64,000 bases of DNA. It comes from Variovorax paradoxus. GTDB taxonomy: Bacteria > Pseudomonadota > Gammaproteobacteria > Burkholderiales > Burkholderiaceae_C. A program made the position numbers and the translations under genes. The notes under the pieces are model-generated. The model saw nothing but the letters and a program-made list of their open reading frames with translations. It made no database searches and had not been told where the DNA came from. The stretch covers positions 3,830,001-3,894,000 of the forward strand of contig NZ_LR743507.1 in the NCBI RefSeq assembly GCF_902712855.1, in the 5' to 3' direction. This document shows positions 25,425-33,619 of this stretch, piece after piece (position 1 is the stretch's first letter; the number at the start of each line of letters is the position of its first letter).

Positions 25425-25753
25425 CTAGGCCCTGCGGTACCGTTCCCGGGCTTCCTGGGCCGTCTTGGCCGCGTGGTGAGGCGTGCAGAGGGTTGGAGGT
25501 TGCTGTCGTCGTTGCTTCCGCCTGCTGCGAGGGACACGATGTGGTCTACCTCGTCGGCGGCGCGGGGGATTCCCTCGTTGCGGCACATCAGGCACATGCC
25601 ATCGTGGGCGCGGAGGATGCGGTCGCGGATGGCTTCCCACTCACGGCCGCGGATGCGCTGGGTTGCTCCTGCTGTCGTCTCCAGCACCTTGATGCGGCTG
25701 GTCGGCATTCCCTGCAGTTGGGACTTCAGGGTCTTGAGCCTCGGTCGTGCCAT
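25425..25753 (-). pseudogene. HNH endonuclease, frameshifted by one base
   Basis: The first frame, from ATG 25753 (after GAGGAG), encodes CLMCRNEGIPRAADEVDHIV and SLAAGGSNDDSNLQP, the Cys pair and DH of an HNH nuclease. The matching end, LCTPHHAAKTAQEARERY with the second metal pair and last His, is in another frame and stops at 25425. The break is near 25485-25495, at a CCC run (codons CAA CCC TCT). Adding one C restores a protein of about 109 residues, the normal size. No slippery heptamer fits there. It may be a real mutation or a sequencing error. Such HNH proteins cooperate with terminase in cos cutting. Confidence 0.75.
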
Positions 25754-25853
25754 TGGGTCGGCTCCTCTTCAGGGCGATGGCCAGCAGCTCGGCGGCGAGG
25801 CGGGCTTTGCGCGCCAGCCAGATGCGTCGCGCGTCGCAGCCTGCGCACGCCAT
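25641..25853 (-). CDS. Small hypothetical protein with CxxC motif
   Basis: 70 residues starting MACAGCDARRIWLARKARLA, with its start sharing a base with the upstream stop (TGATG). The C-terminal half overlaps the HNH gene by over 100 bases in another frame, which is unusual, so the end may be less constrained than the start. Function unknown. Confidence 0.45.
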   Translation of the reverse strand: MACAGCDARRIWLARKARLAAELLAIALKRSRPNGTTEAQDPEVPTAGNADQPHQGAGDDSRSNPAHPRP

Positions 25854-26275
25854 CAGGTGTTGGGGGCGTAGCGCTGCGACCGATGTGCCGCGGCGAGCAC
25901 ATGCTCAACGGTGGCGACGTCACCGATAGTGAAGTTGTGCACCACCCTTTCCCGATCCACCATGGCAGCCTGGGACGGGCCGGCCGCCAGGTCGACACCG
26001 ACGCGGGGTGCGGCGACCACTTCCAGCTTCAGGCCGTCGCCCAGCATCAGCACGGTGGCGCCACCCAATTGGCCGGACAGCTGCGCCTTGATGCGCTCGG
26101 CTGTGGCGGTGTCGATGGGCCGCTCGCAGGTCAGCACGAACACATCGCCGGGCTGCGGCTGCAGGCGCTGCATGTCGCCGAGATAGCGGATCTGCGGCTG
26201 GTCGGCGGCGGGCCGCTTTGCCTCGGCGCAGGCGGCAACGTCGGGCAGCATGCCGTGGATGTAGGGCTTGTTCAT
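25853..26275 (-). CDS. Hypothetical phage protein
   Basis: 140 residues, soluble and mixed alpha/beta (MQRLQPQPGDVFVLTCERPI, AQLSGQLGGATVLMLGDGLKL). It is first of a short minus-strand set that leads into HNH and terminase. No family was recognised. Confidence 0.55.
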   Translation of the reverse strand: MNKPYIHGMLPDVAACAEAKRPAADQPQIRYLGDMQRLQPQPGDVFVLTCERPIDTATAERIKAQLSGQLGGATVLMLGDGLKLEVVAAPRVGVDLAAGPSQAAMVDRERVVHNFTIGDVATVEHVLAAAHRSQRYAPNT

Positions 26276-26371
26276 GATGGATCTGGCTCCGGGTCAGTGC
26301 GGGCTGGAGTCCGCCCTGCCGCCGGGTAGATTCCGAGTTCCTCAACACGGACCCGGCGACGGGCGGACGAA

Positions 26372-26611
26372 ATGAAACTCCTTGGCCAACCGTTCAGCAT
26401 TCAAAACACAGCCGAGCATGGCTGGCTGGTGACGTGGACAGATGCAGTAGTCCATCGCGTCGACGGCGATCCGGTCGAGGCGATTTCCTTCACCGTGGCG
26501 GTCCCTCGCAATGTCAACCTGTCAATGTCAGACGTCCAAACCTACGCGCTGAAGCGGGCGGTCGAACTTCTGCAGGTCGCGATCAAACACCGGGAAGCCG
26601 GCGGCCAGTAG
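26372..26611 (+). CDS. Small hypothetical protein on opposite strand
   Basis: 79 residues (KLLGQPFSIQNTAEHGWLVT then a helical end) encoded against the direction of neighbours. The ribosome site is weak. The composition looks coding, with a beta-rich start and a helix near the end. It may be an independently expressed gene. Function unknown. Confidence 0.5.
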   Translation: MKLLGQPFSIQNTAEHGWLVTWTDAVVHRVDGDPVEAISFTVAVPRNVNLSMSDVQTYALKRAVELLQVAIKHREAGGQ

Positions 26612-26642
26612 CACAGCAGGCCGATGCCGACGACTGCACGGA

Positions 26643-26921
26643 TCAGTTCGGGTTGAGGCGGGCCAGTGCCAGCACCTCCAGATCGGATTGCGCGTCGGTC
26701 GCCGCGTCTTTCCGCTTCGCCCGGTAGGCCGCGACCTGCGCGCGCTCCTCTGGCGTGAGCTTTGGCGGCTTGGCACGGTGGGCTTCGGCCTGCGCTTTCC
26801 AGGCGGCCGCCTCATCCTCGAGCGTGAGCGGCAGCCGCGCCCAGATGACCCGCAGGCAGCACAACAGCACCAGCAGCGCCAGCAGCTGCACGATGGACAG
26901 GACGAGGATGGTGGTCTGCAT
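26643..26921 (-). CDS. Small membrane protein
   Basis: 92 residues with one N-terminal transmembrane segment (TILVLSIVQLLALLVLLCCL) and a charged cytoplasmic helix. It lies at the start of the late region. No family was recognised. Confidence 0.55.
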   Translation of the reverse strand: MQTTILVLSIVQLLALLVLLCCLRVIWARLPLTLEDEAAAWKAQAEAHRAKPPKLTPEERAQVAAYRAKRKDAATDAQSDLEVLALARLNPN

Positions 26922-27157
26922 CGGGCGTTCCTTGTTTTGCCATCCATCCGGCTACGCCGCGAGGCGCTGGAGGCTGCGGTTCTTCCATGCTTGATGACGC
27001 TCGGAGCTGAGCGCGGAAAACACTCCACTCTTTGCCCGGAGTGGATCGCCCTCAAGTTGGGCGGAGCTTGCGGGGGCGGGGGTCGTTGGCTCTTTGCGCT
27101 GGACCGGCTCGCGGCCCAAGGCAAAGAGGCCCATGTGGGCCTCTCGATGCAGACGGT

Positions 27158-27448
27158 TTAGACCGACGGGCACATGCGCCACTGGCTGCGCACGTGCGGG
27201 CGCTCGCGCTTGGCCAGGCCCAAGGCGTATGCGCAGGCCTGCACCAGCTCGACCGGGCGGGCGGTCAGGCGCAGCACCGGCTCGGCGAACTTGGCCGGCA
27301 CGCTGGCCACGAAGTCGCACGCGAACTGGTAGACGGCGGTGCAGGCTGTGGCCACGCGGTCGAGAGCGACGGTGGCCGTGCTCAACACGGCGGCCACCGC
27401 GGCGAACGCGAAGGCCAAGAAGCGAGAGCTGGAGCGGATATGTGCCAT
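27158..27448 (-). CDS. Small membrane-associated protein
   Basis: 96 residues with an N-terminal hydrophobic stretch (FLAFAFAAVAAVLSTATVAL) and several Cys residues. It is the first leftward gene after the kinase and the terminator at 27.75 kb, so may be the first gene of the late transcript. Function unknown. Confidence 0.45.
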   Translation of the reverse strand: MAHIRSSSRFLAFAFAAVAAVLSTATVALDRVATACTAVYQFACDFVASVPAKFAEPVLRLTARPVELVQACAYALGLAKRERPHVRSQWRMCPSV

Positions 27449-27750
27449 GGGAACCTCGTTGGATGTTGCCGCGGCTACCGGCGGGGGCCCTTGCCATGAC
27501 GGGAAAGGTGCCGGTTACGCGATCCGGCGGTATGTCACCCGAGTTCAGCCCGATGTATGCCGCAGGGGCCGGCCAACGCGCACGCTCGGCGGTTGGCTCA
27601 CCTTGGTCCTGCTCGTGACTCCGATCTGAGGCCCTAGCTTCTGTAGGTCGCGAGCGGTCTGGCGCGCCCGGTGAGCGCCCCGCTTTATCGCTATGTGCCC
27701 GGTCCGGCAGTTCGGTGAGACGCGCTCGCCGCCGGTCGCTCGCGCGAATA

Positions 27751-27772
27751 AGAAAGCCCGCACTAGGCGGGC
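27751..27772 (-). terminator. Intrinsic terminator, minus strand
   Basis: Minus-strand GCCCGC, loop CTAGT, GCGGGC, then TTTCTT. It would stop leftward transcripts before the late genes, as expected for a Q-controlled terminator. Confidence 0.6.
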
Positions 27773-27840
27773 GAACAGGCCGGTGGTCGGCCTGAGAGAC
27801 AACGAAGTCTCGAGCCTGTCAACTCAGCCCGAGGAAACCT

Positions 27841-27859
27841 ACTTTGAACTTTTCAAAGT
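27841..27859. promoter_or_regulatory. Perfect inverted repeat upstream of kinase gene
   Basis: ACTTTGAA, spacer CTT, TTCAAAGT: an 8-bp perfect dyad about 68 bases before the kinase ATG. It may be an operator or a hairpin in the leader. Confidence 0.55.
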
Positions 27860-27926
27860 TCGTAAAAAATCAGCCCGCGAGCGAATCCAGCCTTGATGAT
27901 GGAGGCTCCACAAACCGGAGACAGCA

Positions 27927-28976
27927 ATGGCAGATGACAATTCGGCAGCTCAAAATCAACACGAAGAGGCCGTTGCCCAGTCTGCATGGACCCTGAAGAA
28001 CGTGTTCGATGAGCCAACGCCATCACCTGAACAGGTTGATTTAGCAATCAATGCCTTAGCAGAACAAGAAGCGGATGAACATCCACCAACGGCGAACCTT
28101 CCTGAATTTCACCCTCCAAGCCCTGGATTTATTGTCACGAGCGAAGCAACGGGAATCACCTATGTCGTGGGTGAATTTATCGGAGAGGGTTCGTTCGGCG
28201 CGGTGTTTGAGGCTGCCGATGAGTGGCAGAACAAGCTCGCTGTCAAAGTGCTTAAGCCTGCAGGAACATTCGAAGAGATGCACGTCGCGGCTTACGCGGA
28301 AGTGCAAAGGCTCCTACATTTGCGCCATCCAAACGTGACATACGTATATGACGCCTTTGTGTATCGGGAAACGTTCTACATCGTCACAGAGCGCTGCTAT
28401 CGTCCTTTGTCAGTGCTTCTTTACCAAGATTGGGTTGACCCTTCCCAATGGCTCACACCGCTGGCTCGTTGCTTACTGCAGGCCGTCCAGTATCTCCACA
28501 GTTCCAATTTCGTTCACCAAGACATTCATTTCGGCAACGTCTTCATCTCGTTTGTAAGAAGCGAGATGGCCGTGGAAGGACAAGCGGTAACGTTCAAGCT
28601 AGGTGACCTAGGCATAACGAAACTTGCAGGCGAAATTGACGTCCAGAACACCAGGCTAAATCCGAGTATGTTTGCTCCTGAAGCGCTCGACCCCCATCAG
28701 TTTGGGCCGTTGGACCATCGGATGGATCTCTATCACTGCGGGCTTCTATTTCTTCAACTGCTCGCCGGCCGAGAGCTCAGTTTTACTCACCAAGAAATTC
28801 TCGACGGCGCGCCTCGAAAGTTGGCGGAACTTCTTCCCGAACCATATCGAACCGCAATCTCGAAGGCTTTGCGCCGTCACGTTGGAAGCAGGACGCAAAC
28901 GGCCATGGAGCTTTGGCGTGACCTAAACCCCCAGCCGCTAGATCAAGCGCAGCTTGAGCCTGGAGCCAATGTTTGA
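27927..28976 (+). CDS. Serine/threonine protein kinase (accessory gene)
   Basis: 349 residues. After about 75 disordered acidic residues comes a full kinase domain: glycine loop GEGSFG (86-91), catalytic Lys107 (LAVKVLK), Glu125 of helix C, HQDIHFGN with Asp199 and Asn204, DLG (Asp227) in place of DFG, and APE (250-252). HQD replaces the usual HRD, but all phosphotransfer residues are present, so it should be active. There is no membrane segment. Base composition is visibly less GC-rich than around it, and it runs against the phage genes, so it looks acquired. A good ribosome site (GGAG) precedes it. Known phage-borne kinases can abort infection by other phages; that role here is inference. 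Confidence 0.88.
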   Translation: MADDNSAAQNQHEEAVAQSAWTLKNVFDEPTPSPEQVDLAINALAEQEADEHPPTANLPEFHPPSPGFIVTSEATGITYVVGEFIGEGSFGAVFEAADEWQNKLAVKVLKPAGTFEEMHVAAYAEVQRLLHLRHPNVTYVYDAFVYRETFYIVTERCYRPLSVLLYQDWVDPSQWLTPLARCLLQAVQYLHSSNFVHQDIHFGNVFISFVRSEMAVEGQAVTFKLGDLGITKLAGEIDVQNTRLNPSMFAPEALDPHQFGPLDHRMDLYHCGLLFLQLLAGRELSFTHQEILDGAPRKLAELLPEPYRTAISKALRRHVGSRTQTAMELWRDLNPQPLDQAQLEPGANV

Positions 28977-29132
28977 GCGCAGCTCTCCTCTCAAGGGCGA
29001 GCGCGCTGCGTTCAAAGCGTGACGGGGTATGTGGGCCTGGGCCGTTGTACGAGGCACAGCAGGTTCAGCGACCAGCGAGATTCCTCGATGGGGCGGCGAT
29101 TGTATGTAGGTCTGGCGCGCCGTCAACGGCCA

Positions 29133-29441
29133 TCAGCCATTTTGAATTTCGGTACCGAGCTTGGCCGCGACGTAGGCGCGCATGGCGGCCACCAGCGGAG
29201 TCGGCCCTTTGTGAATGACCCCGCCGTTGGTCTCCACGTGGGCGCTGACGCCTGCGATCCAGTGGCCGTCATTCCAGGCCACCATGATCTTTTCGCGCTC
29301 GATGATCGGGCCTCCCTGTGCCCAGTCGGTCGAAGGCATGAATCTCATCTGCGCTTCGACCGTCGGGTCGAGGCCTTCGGCCTTGGCAACCAGGTAATCG
29401 AGGTGTGCCCCTGTCAGTTCGGGAGTCGTCATCTCGGTCAC
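29133..29441 (-). CDS. DUF2591-like phage protein
   Basis: 102 residues. FMPSTDWAQGGPIIEREKI and the start LTGAHLDYLVAKAEGL match the DUF2591 family, small phage proteins of unknown role. It overlaps the upstream gene by four bases (ATGA). Confidence 0.7.
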   Translation of the reverse strand: MTEMTTPELTGAHLDYLVAKAEGLDPTVEAQMRFMPSTDWAQGGPIIEREKIMVAWNDGHWIAGVSAHVETNGGVIHKGPTPLVAAMRAYVAAKLGTEIQNG

Positions 29442-29683
29442 CCGTTCTGCACTTCCCAGCCCAGCGCTGTGGCGCGAACGACGAAGTCGCCCTCGTGCTC
29501 ACAGATCAGCGCCGGGCCGTCGTTCTGAGGCGTGAGCGCCAGATCAAGGAACCGCAGCCCGATGCTTCGCAGGTCTTCGATCATGGGCAGAAAGGTCGCG
29601 CGCGTCGGCGTAGATCCATCGGCGGGCACGGGAGCCGCGATCATCACGTAGTACGCACTCGTATGAAGAACCTGGATTTTCAT
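29438..29683 (-). CDS. Small hypothetical phage protein
   Basis: 81 residues, compact alpha/beta (MKIQVLHTSAYYVMIAAPVP). It lies between small genes of the leftward operon after Q and overlaps the DUF2591 gene. Function unknown. Confidence 0.5.
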   Translation of the reverse strand: MKIQVLHTSAYYVMIAAPVPADGSTPTRATFLPMIEDLRSIGLRFLDLALTPQNDGPALICEHEGDFVVRATALGWEVQNG

Positions 29684-29743
29684 GCTGCCCTCACGTCTGG
29701 ATGAATAGCGGCTGCGATGGTACGCCGTTCGGTCAAACAGACC

Positions 29744-29992
29744 TCAGGCCCGTGCGCTGACAGCGATTCGCAGCGCGTCCGCGAGCTGGTTGGCGAACTC
29801 GTCTTCTCTGACCACGGAACACAGAAAGAATGCGTCGAACCCACCCGGCGCGCCTGCGCCGTCCCAGCGCCGCACGTGGTAGGCCAGCCGCGGCCCATTG
29901 ACGCCCTGATCCTCGAAGTAGAGGATGGTCTCGTCTTCCGAGACGTCAGCAGTGCTGCCGTGCCGCGTGCCGCCGATGAAGAGAGTGCGCAT
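29744..29992 (-). CDS. Small hypothetical phage protein
   Basis: 82 residues (RTLFIGGTRHGSTADVSEDE, RLAYHVRRWDGAG), with alternating strands and an ending helix. It lies just downstream of the Q-like gene. No family was recognised. Confidence 0.5.
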   Translation of the reverse strand: MRTLFIGGTRHGSTADVSEDETILYFEDQGVNGPRLAYHVRRWDGAGAPGGFDAFFLCSVVREDEFANQLADALRIAVSARA

Positions 29993-30022
29993 GGGTGTCC
30001 TTTCCAGAGGCCGCTATCGTAG

Positions 30023-30718
30023 TCACTCCCGGCGGCGTGACGACGTAGCGGCGCCCATGCTGCACGTTGCCTGGTGCAGCGAGCGCTCGATCTCGCCGAC
30101 CATGGCCGCACCATCGAGCCCGTGCGGCAGCTTCACCTTCTTCGAGCCCTTGCAGTGCGTGCACAGGCGATTCGACTGACGATTTGTCCCCAGAACGATC
30201 TCGTACCCGCCGCCGTGGCACATCGGGCAGGTGTGATTCAGCCACCAGGCAACCACCGCCGCCGCCTTCACGCTGGCACTCTCGATGCCCATGCACGAAC
30301 CCCAGGACATGAGCATGTCGCGTACCTCGGGCAGCGACTTGAGGCGCTGGAGCAGCAGGCCCAGCTCGTGCAGATGCCACTCGCTGGCCTGGTGCCGGGC
30401 TGCCTCTGCGGGTGAAACGCGAACACGCCCATTCCGGAAGCTGAACCACACCTTTCCGTCCGGCCCGCGTTCCTTCTCGAACGTGCCGGCCAGCACGCGG
30501 ACAGCGTCTGCCGACAGCGCGCGCGGCTTTGCGCTTCCGTCCCACTCGCTCTGCAGCCGCATCAGGGACGTGCCGAAGTGGTTTCGACTCCAGCCTGCGG
30601 CGATCAGGATGTCGGCGACGTTGCGGACGTTGGAGTCGCGCTCCACCTTCAGGTTGCTGGCGTTGGTGGCGCTGCTGTAGCGCTCCTCGATGGTGGGGGT
30701 ATTGCTCTCAGTGCTCAT
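30023..30718 (-). CDS. Q-like late antitermination protein
   Basis: 231 residues. The C-terminal part has a zinc-finger of DnaJ type (CPMCHGGGYEIV and LCTHCKGSKK, about 165-195), as in many phage Q-like regulators of the antitermination type. The N-terminal part looks like a helical DNA-binding region. It is among the last genes of the leftward early operon, before the late genes, which is the usual place for Q. It would let RNA polymerase read through late terminators, of which several are seen downstream. Confidence 0.65.
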   Translation of the reverse strand: MSTESNTPTIEERYSSATNASNLKVERDSNVRNVADILIAAGWSRNHFGTSLMRLQSEWDGSAKPRALSADAVRVLAGTFEKERGPDGKVWFSFRNGRVRVSPAEAARHQASEWHLHELGLLLQRLKSLPEVRDMLMSWGSCMGIESASVKAAAVVAWWLNHTCPMCHGGGYEIVLGTNRQSNRLCTHCKGSKKVKLPHGLDGAAMVGEIERSLHQATCSMGAATSSRRRE

Positions 30719-30740
30719 GTTTTCCTTCCTGTGTTCGTTG

Positions 30741-31202
30741 TCACGCGATGCAGACCTTCACACTGGGGTGTGCGCTGCGGATCTTGTTGTGGGCGCGCTC
30801 GATGGCGGTCTCGTAGACCGAGCGCGCGACGCTGGTGCGCTGCAGGTGGTGCCACTCCTGCAACTCACGCATGGCCTGCAGGCCGGGCCCGGTCGTGCCC
30901 ATGCGGCCCGTCGCCGTGTAGCGCATGTGCGATTCGCCCAGCACGCTCTCGACCTGCAGGGCGGCGGGCATCACCTCGGGGCCGATGCCCATCTCGCACA
31001 TGGTCTGCGCCAGATTCGTGAGGTCGGCCATCGTCCGCCAGTCGTCGGGAGTGGCTACGCCGCGGGCGAAGGCGTCGATGGCCGACAGCTCGAGCAGCCG
31101 CAGCTTGTCGAGCCGGCCGTCATCGGTGATGCATGCGCCGGCGATGGCCAGCGCGATCGGGTTGCTCAGGGCGTAGTGCTTGCGGCGACACTTTTTGCGC
31201 AT
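30741..31202 (-). CDS. Hypothetical phage protein
   Basis: 153 residues starting MRKKCRRKHYALSNPIALAI. The middle is helical (LTNLAQTMCEMGIGPEVMP) and the end has RSVYETAIERAHNKI. It overlaps the previous gene by 37 bases. No family was recognised, but it is in the run of small genes before Q. Confidence 0.55.
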   Translation of the reverse strand: MRKKCRRKHYALSNPIALAIAGACITDDGRLDKLRLLELSAIDAFARGVATPDDWRTMADLTNLAQTMCEMGIGPEVMPAALQVESVLGESHMRYTATGRMGTTGPGLQAMRELQEWHHLQRTSVARSVYETAIERAHNKIRSAHPSVKVCIA

Positions 31203-31417
31203 GCTGTGTTCCTCGTGAAACGATACTTGCCGACGGCGTTGTGCTCGATGTAGCCCTTCTTCGCCAACGTGATGAGGTAGGTGGCCGCGGCGTTGTCGCT
31301 GGCCCAGCCGAAGCGAGTGCGCAGCGAGGCGGCCGGGGGAAGCTGGTCGTTCTCGGCGAAGAACTCGCGCATGAAGGCCAGCACCTCGGCTTGCTTGAGA
31401 GTGAGGCCCGCGCTCAT
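31166..31417 (-). CDS. LexA N-terminal-domain-like winged helix protein
   Basis: 83 residues starting MSAGLTLKQAEVLAFMREFF. The pattern, with ASLRTRFGWASDNAAATYLI and KKGYIEHNAVGKYRF, is that of the LexA DNA-binding domain (recognition helix plus wing) with no peptidase domain. It overlaps both neighbours. It may regulate phage genes or sense SOS-linked promoters. Function is inferred from the fold pattern. Confidence 0.6.
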   Translation of the reverse strand: MSAGLTLKQAEVLAFMREFFAENDQLPPAASLRTRFGWASDNAAATYLITLAKKGYIEHNAVGKYRFTRNTACAKSVAASTTP

Positions 31418-31689
31418 GCCGTCGCAGCCTCCGGTGCACCCACGAGCAGCAGCATCTCGTCGACGGCGTCGTCGCCAGGGTCGCGGATGGGGCGCAGCAT
31501 CTTGTCCGGCCAAACCACGAGCATGTGACGGGTGGTCGGGGTGATGTGGAATGGGGAACCCAGCGACCGGATCAGCCAGAGCTGGCCGTAGACGCCGTGC
31601 ACTTCACGCAGCTCAAGCACCTCAGCGAGGATGTCGTTGTCGATGGGCGCGCCGTGAGTCAGCGCCAGATCGCCGGGCTTGCAGTTCAT
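31414..31689 (-). CDS. Small hypothetical phage protein
   Basis: 91 residues, beta-rich (NCKPGDLALTHGAPIDNDIL, VYGQLWLIRSLGSPFHI). The start overlaps the upstream stop by four bases. Function unknown. Confidence 0.55.
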   Translation of the reverse strand: MNCKPGDLALTHGAPIDNDILAEVLELREVHGVYGQLWLIRSLGSPFHITPTTRHMLVVWPDKMLRPIRDPGDDAVDEMLLLVGAPEAATA

Positions 31690-31889
31690 GATTCGCGTCC
31701 CTCCTCTTCCGGCACCACCGCTGCCTCGAGCGCGCGTCCGGCCTTCTTCAGTACTTCGGCGGTGCGGTCGAAGGGCCCGCGACCATCGAGTGCACTGGAT
31801 GGAAGAGTTGCCAGATCGGCGACCGCAACCAGCGGCGCCGAGGCGAGCGATACGGCAGCCTTGGCAAGGTTCGTGATCATTCCGAGCAT
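31686..31889 (-). CDS. Small hypothetical protein
   Basis: 67 residues (MLGMITNLAKAAVSLASAPL ...). The start lies inside the end of the upstream DUF1364-like gene (13-base overlap). The amphipathic N-terminal half might associate with membrane. Function unknown. Confidence 0.5.
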   Translation of the reverse strand: MLGMITNLAKAAVSLASAPLVAVADLATLPSSALDGRGPFDRTAEVLKKAGRALEAAVVPEEEGRES

Positions 31890-32431
31890 GCGGTCTCCTG
31901 TTGCCCTACGGGCGTTGCGTTGAGGTGGTCGAGCGCGAGCTGCGCGGCGGCGCGGTCTCGGGGCTTCGATGAGGGATCGGAGGCGATGCGCCGCCAGTGG
32001 TTGACCTGCGAGAGGTGCGCGAACATGAACGCCATTCGCTTCTTCTCGCTGTCGGTCGGGCCACTGTCGAGCCATGTGTGGCAGGCGAAGCAAGCCCAGG
32101 CCGAGTAGCAGTCGTCTGCTTTGCGCGCACCGCCCTTCCCGCCGTGCTGGGCCCAGTTCGAGTGCGCCGCCACCGTGGTCTCGGGGTTGTGGTTGCAGAT
32201 GCCGGCGAGCAGGAACAGGCAAGGCTTGCCGCGCGCCATGGTCAGCAGGTGCGGGATCTCGCGGCGCGGCGTTTTCGGGATGGCCGCGGCGGCGCGCGGC
32301 GCGGCGTAGGTGCCGCGGCGCACAACCGGGCGAAGCGGCGCGAGCGGATTGCGATCCGGTGCAAGTCGAGGGGCGCTCGCAAACTCGGGGCGCTTGAAGC
32401 CGGTGCCGCGGGGCATGGGTGAGCGCTTCAC
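31877..32431 (-). CDS. DUF1364-like nuclease-type phage protein
   Basis: 184 residues from a GTG at 32431 overlapping the previous stop (GTGA). The region CLFLLAGICNHNPETTVAAH followed by SNWAQHGGKGGARKADD and ACFACHTWLDSG is typical of DUF1364 proteins, which resemble a His-Cys metal-binding nuclease. It lies among Nin-like genes after the replication genes, the common position for this family. The residues 1-60 are basic and probably disordered. Confidence 0.72.
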   Translation of the reverse strand: MKRSPMPRGTGFKRPEFASAPRLAPDRNPLAPLRPVVRRGTYAAPRAAAAIPKTPRREIPHLLTMARGKPCLFLLAGICNHNPETTVAAHSNWAQHGGKGGARKADDCYSAWACFACHTWLDSGPTDSEKKRMAFMFAHLSQVNHWRRIASDPSSKPRDRAAAQLALDHLNATPVGQQETACSE

Positions 32432-32901
32432 TGCGCGAACTCCTGCACCCACGAGTCCACGCAGGCGTATCGCTGCTCGGCGTCCAGCGCCGGCCACAGG
32501 GTCTCCTGCGCGCGCGCCGTCCAGAGGAACGCGTCGACCGCCCGGTGCAGCTCCCCAAAGTCCGCCTCGTCCATGCTGTCGAAGTCGAGCGAGCGCGGGA
32601 TCGCGTTCGGCTGTCCGTCGAAGCCCGGCACCAGGTCGAAGTAGCCAGCGCACATCACCACCCAGTACCGCAGCTTGTCGAGGTCGCTGAAGGTTTCGGT
32701 CCGGTCCAGCAGGCTCTGCAGCTTCGCGAAGAACAAGCGGTGGTGCTTCGGACTGCGGGGGAAGCGGTAGCTGAAGGTCAGCGTCTGCCCGATCTCCAGG
32801 CCTTCGACCAGCCGGCGCCACTTCGCGTAGGCGCGCTGGCCCTTCTCGTCGAGGCCCTGCAGCCTGCCCTGCGTGTTCTTGATGATGGTGACGTGGCTCA
32901 T
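32428..32901 (-). CDS. DUF1367-like phage protein
   Basis: 157 residues starting MSHVTIIKNTQGRLQGL. RFPRSPKHHRLFFAKLQSLL near residue 47 and LDFDSMDEADFGELHRAV are diagnostic of DUF1367, a family encoded next to DUF1364 in the Nin-like region. Role unknown. Confidence 0.75.
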   Translation of the reverse strand: MSHVTIIKNTQGRLQGLDEKGQRAYAKWRRLVEGLEIGQTLTFSYRFPRSPKHHRLFFAKLQSLLDRTETFSDLDKLRYWVVMCAGYFDLVPGFDGQPNAIPRSLDFDSMDEADFGELHRAVDAFLWTARAQETLWPALDAEQRYACVDSWVQEFAQ

Positions 32902-33080
32902 GACGTGCCCTCGGTGAACAGGTCGCGCTGGCGCGCATCGGCCGAGCGCAGCGCGGTGGTGATGGGCGTGCGGCGCGGCTTCGAGCCGGCCACGGCGGTG
33001 GCGCACTTCGGGCCGAGCGCCATGCCGGCGACGTAGACCGGCGTGCGGTGAAGCCAACGGTGGCAGCGCGCGCAGATCAA
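32898..33080 (-). CDS. Small zinc-finger-like protein
   Basis: 60 residues. MICARCHRWLHRTPVYVAG followed by GPKC provides CxxC and a later Cys, with His residues nearby, as in small metal-binding Nin proteins. It overlaps both neighbours by four bases. Confidence 0.55.
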   Translation of the reverse strand: MICARCHRWLHRTPVYVAGMALGPKCATAVAGSKPRRTPITTALRSADARQRDLFTEGTS

Positions 33081-33619
33081 AACGGCAGCCCCTCAGGGAT
33101 CGGCGCAAAGACCACCACAGATGCTGCGGCGATGGCAGGCGCTGGCCGCTCGCGCTCCCCCACCGTGACGGCCACGCCAAGCGCGGGCCACGCGTGGGAG
33201 CTCACGCCATACAACGGGCCCGGCTGGGACTTCGTTCCGATCTGCGGCGTCTTACCACCGCCCACGGCTGGGAATAGGTCGATCAACGCCTGACGCACGT
33301 TCGGGTCCTTGGCCTTCGTCGTGCCGCACAGGTGTAGCTTCACGTCCTTTCGGTAGACCAGCTGCACCGTGTCTGGCGAGTGCCAGGCTTGCTTAAAGCG
33401 GCCGATCCATACGCAGGTCTCGAACACTTCGCGGCCCACCGCCATGCCGTAGCTGGCGATCATCTCGATGGCAAGGCGCACACCGCTGTCTTCGCGTGTG
33501 GCAAGCCAGGTCACCATCTCACGGTTGGGCATCACGCCGCTGTCATGCACGCGGCCATCACCGTAGATGACCCAGCCTGACTGCGTGGTGCCGGGGTCGA
33601 TTGCGAGGATGAAGCTCAC
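33077..33619 (-). CDS. RuvC-like / RNase H-fold phage protein
   Basis: 180 residues. FILAIDPGTTQSGWVIYGDG (residues 3-22) is the first strand-turn-strand with the metal Asp, and LAIEMIASYGMAVGREVFET near residue 50 carries the expected Glu, as in RuvC-type Holliday-junction resolvases. It follows the helicase gene, so a role in branched DNA is plausible. C-terminal Asp residues are less clear. Confidence 0.65.
   Translation of the reverse strand: MSFILAIDPGTTQSGWVIYGDGRVHDSGVMPNREMVTWLATREDSGVRLAIEMIASYGMAVGREVFETCVWIGRFKQAWHSPDTVQLVYRKDVKLHLCGTTKAKDPNVRQALIDLFPAVGGGKTPQIGTKSQPGPLYGVSSHAWPALGVAVTVGERERPAPAIAAASVVVFAPIPEGLPF

Larger units (their letters stand above)
27449..27926. other. Non-coding stretch, probable late-promoter region
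   Basis: No convincing gene is seen here. It holds a minus-strand terminator (27751-27772) and, near the kinase, an inverted repeat (27841-27859). Since a Q-like gene lies upstream on the minus strand, this is a plausible place for the late promoter and its terminator. No strong -35/-10 pair was found. Confidence 0.45.

Noticed and set aside
25485..25500. Programmed frameshift in the HNH gene
   Set aside because: The bases at the break (CCAACCC) do not fit X XXY YYZ, and re-pairing after a slip would be poor, so a lost base is more likely.
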